From Bacteroidota bacterium (GTDB taxonomy: Bacteria > Bacteroidota > Ignavibacteria > Kapaibacteriales > UBA2268), in assembly GCA_029974985.1 (NCBI GenBank), contig JARKQC010000323.1, positions 32,469-96,468 of the forward strand: DNA of 64,000 bases, written 5' to 3'. The translations under genes and the position numbers were made by a program. How positions within the stretch are numbered: the first letter of the stretch is position 1; every line of letters starts with the position of its first letter. The notes beneath the pieces are model-generated. The model did no database searches and was not told where the DNA came from. It saw only the letters and a list, made by a program, of their open reading frames with translations. Shown here piece by piece: positions 57,906-64,000 of the stretch.

Positions 57906-58610
57906 TCATTCTAATAGAAAACTAAAATCATCACCTGGACTTTTTTCTACTGCAATTGAACCATATTTAAAAATTCGAGCTGTTTTATTTCCTAATAGTT
58001 TAATTGAATTATTTTCAATAAGCAAACTGCTACCTTCTCTTAATCCTACAACATTCATAATTTTATTTAATTCAAGAAATTCAAGTAAACGTTGCTCTCG
58101 AGTTTCACCAAAATGACCATCTGGATGAGCGTCGAGATAATGTGGATTTATTTGAAATGGTATTAAGTTAAGTGCGTTAAAGCTCGGAGGCTCAACTATT
58201 GGCATATCATTGGTAGTTCTTATCGTTGGGCAAGTTAAATTCGAACCAGCACTCCAACCAATATAAGGAACGCCTGATTTTACTTTCTCACGAATTAAGC
58301 TAATTAAATCATTTTCATAGCAAGTTTTAAGTAAATTAAAAGTATTTCCACCACCAACAGCAATTGCATCGCAAGAATTAATAATTTCTCTTGGATTTCC
58401 AGTATGAATAGATATTATTTGATAATCAAGATTAGTAAATACATTGGAGACTTTTTCAGTGTAATCGTCCCAAGAGATTGTAACTCCTGCATAAGGAATA
58501 AAAGCGATTTTTTTTACATTGTTAGAAAAGAAATTTTTAATATCTTCGAAAGCATGCTCTAAATAACTATAACCATAAGTAGTAGAATTGCTTAAAAGTA
58601 GTAATTTCAT
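57906..58610 (-). CDS. pepE: Peptidase E (alpha-aspartyl dipeptidase)
   Basis: An S51-family serine peptidase that hydrolyses dipeptides with N-terminal aspartate. The 234-residue length is usual. The triad residues fall at exactly the positions known for PepE: Ser120 (YIGWSAGSN), Asp135 (TTNDMP) and His157 (INPHYLD). Cyanophycinase relatives have different lengths, so PepE is preferred. It has its own upstream region and is divergent from recN. Confidence 0.93.
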   Translation of the reverse strand: MKLLLLSNSTTYGYSYLEHAFEDIKNFFSNNVKKIAFIPYAGVTISWDDYTEKVSNVFTNLDYQIISIHTGNPREIINSCDAIAVGGGNTFNLLKTCYENDLISLIREKVKSGVPYIGWSAGSNLTCPTIRTTNDMPIVEPPSFNALNLIPFQINPHYLDAHPDGHFGETREQRLLEFLELNKIMNVVGLREGSSLLIENNSIKLLGNKTARIFKYGSIAVEKSPGDDFSFLLE

Positions 58611-58743
58611 AATTTTATCATAATTTTAAATAATACAAAAAAATAAACTCTAAATTAACTAAAATATCCTTAATATTCAAAAATAATTAATAAAATGAAT
58701 TCTTTTAGTAATTTCAGTTTAATTAAATTTGCGATTATAATAT

Positions 58744-58751
58744 TATATTTG
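58744..58751 (+). promoter_or_regulatory. Probable -7 element of recN
   Basis: TATATTTG matches TAnnTTTG exactly and lies 28 bases before the recN ATG at 58779. The best upstream partner, TTTA at 58718-58721, is 22 bases away and imperfect. Confidence 0.4.
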
Positions 58752-58778
58752 CATTATGTTTAGTATGAAAATTTAAAA

Positions 58779-60500
58779 ATGATAAAAACTCTTTATATAA
58801 AAGATTTTGCATTGATAGAAAACTGCGAAATTGATTTTACTAATGGATTAAATGTAGTTATTGGTGAAACAGGTTCGGGTAAATCTATGTTAATAGACGC
58901 TCTTTCCATTGTTTTCGGTGGGCGAGCTTCAACAAGCATAATAAGAAAAGATGCACAAAAATGTATTATAGAAATTCAAGCAGAATTTTATAATGAAAAA
59001 ATTGCGGAAATTCTTTCAGAAAATGATATTGAAAATAATAATAATTTTTTGATAATTAGACGTGAAATTTCTTTAAAATCGGGTACACGAAATTTTATCA
59101 ATGACTCGCCTATATCATTGAATTTAATTAAACAAATTGCAGATTTATATATTGATTTTCACGGTCAGCACGAGCATCAATCTTTATTAAACAGCTCTTA
59201 TCATCAGGATATTTTCGACAAAGCCGCGGGATTAGGAGAAATTTTATTAAAATATAACGAAAAATTTGAATTATTAAAATCAACAATAAATGAATATAAA
59301 AATCTTATTAAAAAGGAAAAATCATTAAAAGAAAAAAATGAATTAATAAAATTTAAACTTAACGAAATTCATAGCGTTAATCCAATTGAAAACGAAGATG
59401 AAATCCTCGAAAACGAATTGAAAATTTTAGAAAATTCCGAAAAATTAAGTAATTTAACTTTAAATATTTTTGATACTTTGTATAATGATGATAATTCTGT
59501 TTTAAACATTTTATCGCAATCTTTAATATCCTTAAATCAACTTTCAGAAATAGATAGCTCTTTTGAGGAATATAAAAATGAGCTTCAGGGCGCCTTAGTT
59601 TCAGTAAAAGAAGTTGCTAATTTTTCTAATAAATATAATTCAAATATTGATTTTAATCCCGAAAAAATCGAAAGTATTCGCCAAAGATTATTTCAGTTAA
59701 ATTCATTGATGAAAAAATATGGTAAAATAAATGATATTTTGAGTTTAAAAAAAGAATTAGAAGAAGATACTGATTTATTTAATAATTATGACGCAGAAAA
59801 AGAAAAATTTGAAAAAGAAATTAACATTCAAAAAGAAAACTTACTAAAAATTTCATTTGAGATTGAAAGCGAGAGAATAAATTTTTCAAAAATATTCTCA
59901 CAAAATATAATTGAAAGTTTATCTAATTTAGGAATACAGAATTCAATTTTTAACGTTCATATTGATAGGATTTATAGTGACGATAATTCTATTGACTCGC
60001 TATCAATTTTAGAAGATAATCATCAAATTACATTTACAAATACGGGAATTAACAATATAGAATTTTTTATTTCGACAAATCTCGGCGAACAAGAAAAACC
60101 ATTAGCACAAGTGGCTTCTGGTGGCGAAGTATCGCGGATAATGCTATCAATAAAAAATATACTTGCGGATAAAGATAACATAGCTACATTAGTTTTTGAC
60201 GAAATTGATACGGGAGTAAGCGGAAGGATTGCTCAAATGGTAGGTAATACTATGAAAAATTTATCTAACTATCATCAAATTATAGCTATTTCTCATCTTC
60301 CGCAAATATCTGCTGTATCTCAAAATTGTATTTTAGTTGAAAAAATTGAAAAAGATGATAAAACATATTCAATAGCAAAAATATTATCTAATGATGAAAA
60401 AATTATAGAAATTGCTAAACTATTAAGTGGCGATAATCTTTCAGATGCAAATATTAAAAGTGCTTACGAATTAATTAACAATAGTAATTTAGAGAAGTAA
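58779..60500 (+). CDS. recN: DNA repair protein RecN
   Basis: SMC-like ATPase acting in double-strand-break repair. The 573-residue protein has Walker A GETGSGKSML (about 30-39), a long coiled-coil middle (about 150-370), the ABC signature ASGGEVSRIMLS (about 447-458) and Walker B LVFDEIDTGVSG (about 470). The stop and the next start overlap (TAATG), so the HD-like protein is translationally coupled to it. Confidence 0.95.
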   Translation: MIKTLYIKDFALIENCEIDFTNGLNVVIGETGSGKSMLIDALSIVFGGRASTSIIRKDAQKCIIEIQAEFYNEKIAEILSENDIENNNNFLIIRREISLKSGTRNFINDSPISLNLIKQIADLYIDFHGQHEHQSLLNSSYHQDIFDKAAGLGEILLKYNEKFELLKSTINEYKNLIKKEKSLKEKNELIKFKLNEIHSVNPIENEDEILENELKILENSEKLSNLTLNIFDTLYNDDNSVLNILSQSLISLNQLSEIDSSFEEYKNELQGALVSVKEVANFSNKYNSNIDFNPEKIESIRQRLFQLNSLMKKYGKINDILSLKKELEEDTDLFNNYDAEKEKFEKEINIQKENLLKISFEIESERINFSKIFSQNIIESLSNLGIQNSIFNVHIDRIYSDDNSIDSLSILEDNHQITFTNTGINNIEFFISTNLGEQEKPLAQVASGGEVSRIMLSIKNILADKDNIATLVFDEIDTGVSGRIAQMVGNTMKNLSNYHQIIAISHLPQISAVSQNCILVEKIEKDDKTYSIAKILSNDEKIIEIAKLLSGDNLSDANIKSAYELINNSNLEK

Positions 60501-61096
60501 TGTATAGTCATTCTTATTTAAGTAAAGATGAATTGGAAATTCTAATCAAAGATAAGATTTCACCTTTTGAAGTAAATAGAGTGTTATCTGCTTATGATAT
60601 GGCTGATTTGAGCTATGTTAATAAAAAATCACTCGATGGTTCGCCATATTTTTTTCATATTACAAGAATTTGTAAAATATTAATTAACGAATTAGAAATT
60701 TATGAGTCAGATTTGTTGATTTGCTCTTTGCTTAATGATATTTGTAGAAATAATAGCGAAATAACAAACGAAATTATTGAATATAATTTTGGTCCTTATG
60801 TAACATTTCTACTTATGATTTTAAAAGGAGATTATCAATCAATTAATAAATTTAAAGTACCACAATTTAGTGATACTCAAAAAATTAGAATACCCGCTGA
60901 TGATTATCTAATTATTAGTTTAACAGAGCATTTAGATAATTTTAGAAGCATAGTCATATCACCCGCTTATAACCCTATAAATTATATTTTAAACACATTA
61001 GCAATATTATTGCCAGCCGCTGAAAATAGCAATAATCAATATGTAAAAAAATTAGTCTGTGAATTAAAAAAAGAAAGAAATAAAATACTTGGCTAA
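60500..61096 (+). CDS. Degenerate RelA/SpoT-type HD domain protein
   Basis: A 198-residue single domain resembling the ppGpp hydrolase HD domain of Rel/SpoT: GSPYFFHITRICKIL (His53), LLICSLLNDICRN (79-80 read Asn-Asp in place of His-Asp), FGPYVTFLLMILKGD, and SLTEHLDNFRSI (143 is Glu where RelA has the ADRLHN Asp). The Glu-Asp pair after the HD motif is also missing. Hydrolysis is therefore doubtful and a regulatory role is possible. It overlaps the recN stop by one base. Confidence 0.7.
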   Translation: MYSHSYLSKDELEILIKDKISPFEVNRVLSAYDMADLSYVNKKSLDGSPYFFHITRICKILINELEIYESDLLICSLLNDICRNNSEITNEIIEYNFGPYVTFLLMILKGDYQSINKFKVPQFSDTQKIRIPADDYLIISLTEHLDNFRSIVISPAYNPINYILNTLAILLPAAENSNNQYVKKLVCELKKERNKILG

Positions 61097-61111
61097 TTAT
61101 GAAATGTAGAG

Positions 61112-61185
61112 GGCGAACGACGGGGCTCGAACCCGCGACAACCAGAGCCACAATCTGGTACTCTACCTACTGAGCTACGTCCGCC
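61112..61185 (-). tRNA. tRNA-His (anticodon GTG)
   Basis: On the minus strand a 74-base tRNA folds from GGCGGACGTAGCTCAG at its 5' end. The anticodon stem CCAGA/TCTGG holds the loop TTGTGGC, giving anticodon GTG (histidine). The extra G-1 opposite C73, the main histidine identity element, is encoded. The T arm GCGGG-TTCGAGC-CCCGT is normal. The CCA end is not encoded. It lies 15 bp past the HD-like gene, on the opposite strand. Confidence 0.96.
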
Positions 61186-61620
61186 ATATATAGAAATACA
61201 AAAATAACTATTTTTTTCATATTGGCAAAATAAAGAATTAAAATTATATAATTTCAAAAAATATTGTCAATTAATTTTTCTAAATTATGCAATATTGCTT
61301 AAAAGTTGGTAGTATAAGCATTCTTGCTTTTCGAAAAAAACTCAACCCTAAAGCTCTTCACCAAAGGAGCTGGGGAGTGCCTTTGTCTTTTCATTTTGTA
61401 GGGGCGGAGCTTGCTCTTTCCCTTGTTTATTTGTAGGTAAAGCAAAGGCAAGGTAAATTTTTCTATTTATTACCTCAAGTTAATTCATAATTAAAGGCAT
61501 TTTACTAAATAATTATAAAGTTAAAATAAGTATTTTACTTAATATGAAAATTAATTTGATAAGTACGAATGATTTTATTACTTTTGGATATACCTGTTAT
61601 ATACTATTTATTTAATTATA
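61186..61620. other. 435-base spacer with a G+C-rich, possibly structured core
   Basis: Most of the spacer is A+T-rich with no gene. The core at about 61341-61460 is near 47% G+C against about 20-25% on both sides. It holds inverted repeats: TGCCTTTG (61378-61385) with CAAAGGCA (61443-61450), AGCTC/GAGCT around 61352-61371, and GAGC/GCTC at 61407-61416. No ORF of note occurs in it. See the findings. Confidence 0.5.
61555..61586 (+). promoter_or_regulatory. Canonical Bacteroidota promoter upstream of the cysteine-rich protein
   Basis: TTTG (61555-61558), 20 bases, then TACTTTTG (61579-61586) match the -33/-7 consensus exactly, with the same spacing as the tatC and yceD promoters. Transcription would begin near 61594, about 39 bases before the ATG at 61633. 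Confidence 0.78.
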
Positions 61621-61632
61621 ATGGAGTTTAGA

Positions 61633-62229
61633 ATGAAGTTTTTTTTATTGATGTTATTAATATTATGTTTTATTTTTCAAAACAAGAGTAAATCTCAATG
61701 TCCACCAAATTTTATTGGAACTTATACAGAAGTTATTGTGCTTGGTCCTGGTTGCCGACTTGAAGTAGATTATTGTTTATCTAATTATATTACAATAACA
61801 GGGAATTGTGATATTAATATAAGAAATATTCGTTTCATAGGTAATAATTGCTTCAATATACTGCCTGTAGATCAGAATGGTATGTACGGAGTACCTTGGG
61901 AATTAATTATTAGTTCAATAGCAAGAAATCCTATTAATTTTAATTGCTTTAACTTACTTAATATACCTCCATGTAGTGAGGGTGGTTCCAGACCAATTGT
62001 AGAAGTTTCAAATGGTGGCTGTTATCTTGTTATTGATGGATTAAATGGCGATGGTGAATACATAAAAGAGTATATACCTTGTGCTATTGCGGGTATTAAC
62101 TATTGCAAACAATATTACTCTCTTTGCAAAGAAAATATAGATGGTATTTGGCAAATTACAGTGACTTCTGGAGATCCTATACCTCAATTTGAATGTATTG
62201 AACCAAATTGTTATTCTATTTGTAATTAA
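61633..62229 (+). CDS. Cysteine-rich secreted protein of unknown function
   Basis: GGAG at 61623-61626 precedes the ATG at 61633 by 6 bases, so I use that start rather than 61621. The 198-residue product has a signal peptide (KFFLLMLLILCFIFQNKSKSQ). The mature part is rich in cysteine (more than a dozen), with CPPNFIGTYTEVIVLGPGC and ECIEPNCYSICN at the ends. Disulfide-stabilised secreted proteins of this kind are not recognised by me from any named family. It is 21 bp before the T9SS protein gene and probably shares its promoter. Confidence 0.7.
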   Translation: MKFFLLMLLILCFIFQNKSKSQCPPNFIGTYTEVIVLGPGCRLEVDYCLSNYITITGNCDINIRNIRFIGNNCFNILPVDQNGMYGVPWELIISSIARNPINFNCFNLLNIPPCSEGGSRPIVEVSNGGCYLVIDGLNGDGEYIKEYIPCAIAGINYCKQYYSLCKENIDGIWQITVTSGDPIPQFECIEPNCYSICN

Positions 62230-62250
62230 TTAACAGGGAGTAAAAATATA

Positions 62251-63618
62251 ATGCGACTAACTATCTGTACATTTTTAATATTGTTTATATATATTGAGAG
62301 TAATGCGTCGTCCATTAAGTACTTTAATAAAATAGAAGATACAGATATAACCAATGCTTCGAACTTTGTTATTTGCTCAAATAATGCGTATTACATCGAT
62401 GGAGTTGCTACAAAACTATATAAGATTGAGAATAATTCAAGAATTAGTGAACTTTTCTCTGAAAAACTATCAAAATTAATATCAAAAGATGAGCAGTTGA
62501 CATCTTTTGCTATGCTTGATACCAGTTTAATGTGTTTCGCTTATAGAGTGAAATATAATCCGCAGACCGACAATGGCTTTTTAGCTTTTAGTAATGGGGA
62601 CTGGTATAATTTTAATTCAAAGAATAGCCAAATTTTACCATTATCAAACACCTATGATTTTGTGTTTGGAGCAGAACGTGAGGTTTGGTTAATTACTTCA
62701 ATGACAAAAAATACATTTTTTAAAGATTCTATACTTTCTCATTATGATCTCAGTTCAGATATTGAGAATACAGTGAGGCCATTTAAAAAAAATGTTGCAA
62801 CCTTTAATAACGAGTGTTATGTCTATATAAATAGTTATGATGGTATTTCTGAATTGTGTAATAATGCTGCTTCACAGATAAAAAGATATGATGAATTTGG
62901 ATTTACAAATAATTCAAAATATTATTCTAATGCGATTCAAAGCTACCAAAATAAAGTATATTTTTGTAATATTTTGACTAATGAAATGTTTAGTTATGAT
63001 GGTACCGAATTTACAAAATTTAATCCACTTACTTCCGGACAATTGCAAAATCTTAGATTTGACCCTCAAAAAGCAATGTTTTTGTATAATTTTGTATTTG
63101 GAAACGATGGCTATTTGTATTTACTATTGAAAGAAGCTACTGATATGAATAATAATGTGCCCGGTGAATCCACACGAGCACGAGTAGTAAGAATGACAGC
63201 CGAATTTGAGATAGATGAAGTCTTAGATATAGAACAAATTGTTGGAGAGTCTCGAATGATTACTACTCTTCTTGTAGATAAATGCGATAAAAGTAATACA
63301 AAATTATATGTGATTAGTGGTGGTACAGGTTATTATGTTTACGACCCTTACGACAATATTGGTTCAGTCGCAGGCAACAATAAAGCCTTGGGGGACATCT
63401 CTATCTATCCCAATCCCGCATCAGATTTTATCAATATTTCAATAGATGAAGAAGCAGGCTTACTCGCCCACGAGGTGCAAATACTTAATTTATTAGGAAT
63501 TGTAGTTACAAAATCCGAACTAACAGACGGCAATAATAGAATAGATATTTCTAACTTGCCACGCGGCACCTATTTTATTAAAGTGGGAGATAAGGTAGAG
63601 AAATTTTTGAAGATGTAG
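62251..63618 (+). CDS. Secreted protein with probable T9SS sorting domain
   Basis: A 455-residue protein with a signal peptide (residues 1-19). The middle (about 20-375) is beta-rich without a recognised domain; it contains repeats such as NGDWYNFNSKNSQ and YDGTEFTKFNPL that suggest a propeller-like fold. Residues about 380-455 (LGDISIYPNPASDFINISI, then LPRGTYFIKVGDKVEKFLKM) are a T9SS C-terminal sorting domain. An insertion sequence begins just downstream. Confidence 0.75.
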   Translation: MRLTICTFLILFIYIESNASSIKYFNKIEDTDITNASNFVICSNNAYYIDGVATKLYKIENNSRISELFSEKLSKLISKDEQLTSFAMLDTSLMCFAYRVKYNPQTDNGFLAFSNGDWYNFNSKNSQILPLSNTYDFVFGAEREVWLITSMTKNTFFKDSILSHYDLSSDIENTVRPFKKNVATFNNECYVYINSYDGISELCNNAASQIKRYDEFGFTNNSKYYSNAIQSYQNKVYFCNILTNEMFSYDGTEFTKFNPLTSGQLQNLRFDPQKAMFLYNFVFGNDGYLYLLLKEATDMNNNVPGESTRARVVRMTAEFEIDEVLDIEQIVGESRMITTLLVDKCDKSNTKLYVISGGTGYYVYDPYDNIGSVAGNNKALGDISIYPNPASDFINISIDEEAGLLAHEVQILNLLGIVVTKSELTDGNNRIDISNLPRGTYFIKVGDKVEKFLKM

Positions 63619-63631
63619 AGTTTTGTTTAGT

Positions 63632-63665
63632 AGAGGCTGTCTCAAAAGGGTAGCCTCTTTTTTTT
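63632..63665 (+). terminator. Hairpin terminator overlapping the presumed IS1182 end
   Basis: AGAGGCT (63632-63638) pairs with AGCCTCT (63652-63658), followed by a run of T. The left arm continues GTCTCAAAA, a sequence common at ends of IS1182-family elements. It may therefore be both the terminal inverted repeat region and a terminator for the T9SS gene. Confidence 0.6.
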
Positions 63666-64000
63666 GAGTATTCCCAAAAAAATAAAGTTATCAACAATTA
63701 AAATCTACTAAGTATATAATCGTCATAGACTTATATCTCAAATATTGTGGAAAAAAAAGTGAAGCCACTTTTTAAGCAGTATAATCAAAATCAACAAATC
63801 CTTCTACCGCCTTCTTTAGAAGACTTAATACCCACAAAACATCCGGTAAGAGTTGTAAATAATGTAATCCATAAACGACAAATCGACCATATTTTATCTC
63901 AGTATAAAGGTGGTGGAACATCCAGTTTTGATCCAAGAATGTTAATAAAAGTCTTAGTGTATTCATATATGCTAAATACATATGCTTCAAGGAACATAGA
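63633..64000 (+). mobile_element. Insertion sequence, IS1182 family (left end and start of transposase, partial)
   Basis: The element appears to begin at GAGGCTGTCTCAAAA (63633-63647) and continues past the right edge. A 100-base leader without genes precedes the transposase. The right end is not visible, so completeness and any target duplication cannot be tested. Confidence 0.6.
63747..64000 (+). CDS. IS1182-family transposase (partial, N-terminus only)
   Basis: I translated this by hand: a GTG at 63747 opens a frame that stays open to the window end (84 codons). It reads MEKKVKPLFKQYNQNQQILL, then a PTKHPVRVVNNVI segment and, near residues 61-84, SSFDPRMLIKVLVYSYMLN, the N-terminal DUF772-type transposase region of IS1182 (DDE) elements. 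The frame opens at 63729; ATT at 63744 is the alternative start. Confidence 0.8.
   Translation, partial: MEKKVKPLFKQYNQNQQILLPPSLEDLIPTKHPVRVVNNVIHKRQIDHILSQYKGGGTSSFDPRMLIKVLVYSYMLNTYASRNI

Noticed and set aside
61112..61185. tRNA-His lacking the G-1 base
   Set aside because: A first fold with a 7-base acceptor suggested this, but aligning T8/A9 correctly places an encoded G-1 opposite C73, so the tRNA is normal.
1..64000. CRISPR arrays, defence cassettes, rRNA operon, prophage
   Set aside because: No regularly spaced repeats outside coding repeats, no cas, restriction, toxin-antitoxin or phage structural genes recognised, and no rRNA sequence seen.

Overview
The window is a very A+T-rich (about 70%), gene-dense bacterial chromosome segment. 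It carries one tRNA, no rRNA and no CRISPR array. Several signals point to the Bacteroidota/FCB group, probably a deep branch such as Ignavibacteria or Kapabacteria; that placement is inference. (1) Two secreted proteins end in clear type IX secretion (T9SS) C-terminal sorting domains and a third has a probable one. (2) Three intergenic sites match the Bacteroidota promoter TTTG-N20-TAnnTTTG exactly. (3) 2-oxoglutarate dehydrogenase is the E2-core/E1 fusion. (4) The conserved yceD-rpmF-plsX-fabHDG-acpP-fabF-rnc cluster is present.

Layout. 1-5.1 kb: a truncated sppA, a PAP2-like membrane protein, an NlpE/META lipoprotein, an overlapping sirtuin-acpS-GNAT trio and tatC. 5.1-8.2 kb: a two-gene minus-strand unit with a nucleotidyltransferase/phosphomannomutase-like fusion and a PtsN-like IIA protein. 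8.3-14.4 kb: an epimerase, a penicillin-acylase family hydrolase, a low-complexity lipoprotein and a FadL-like outer-membrane protein. 14.4-19.3 kb: an unknown membrane protein, YjbQ, proS, a PHP phosphoesterase and a PqqD-like protein. 19.3-24.2 kb: a peptide-use island (pepD, an OPT transporter, pepT). 24.4-31.4 kb: nuoF, a DUF2179 protein, rimM, trmD and the oxoglutarate dehydrogenase fusion. 31.5-40.4 kb: mscL, then a ten-gene minus-strand run from yceD to gcvPB with a canonical promoter and a terminator. 40.6-44.7 kb: pgi and an M1 aminopeptidase. 44.8-58.6 kb: a long minus-strand run with T9SS cargo proteins, prfA, a PfkB kinase, ddl, a TPR lipoprotein, a DDAH-like hydrolase and pepE. 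58.8-61.2 kb: recN, a degenerate RelA/SpoT-type HD protein and tRNA-His. 61.2-64 kb: an accessory-looking end with a G+C-rich structured spacer, a cysteine-rich secreted protein, a T9SS protein and the start of an IS1182-family insertion sequence.

Most of the window is housekeeping metabolism: type II fatty acid synthesis, the TCA cycle, NADH oxidation, translation and cell wall. The recurring theme is protein and peptide degradation (two secreted or envelope metallopeptidases, PepD, PepT, PepE, an OPT transporter). I found no defence island or obvious new multi-gene system. The most interesting points are catalytically degenerate domains, the exact promoters, an orphan PqqD-like protein and the structured spacer near 61.4 kb.
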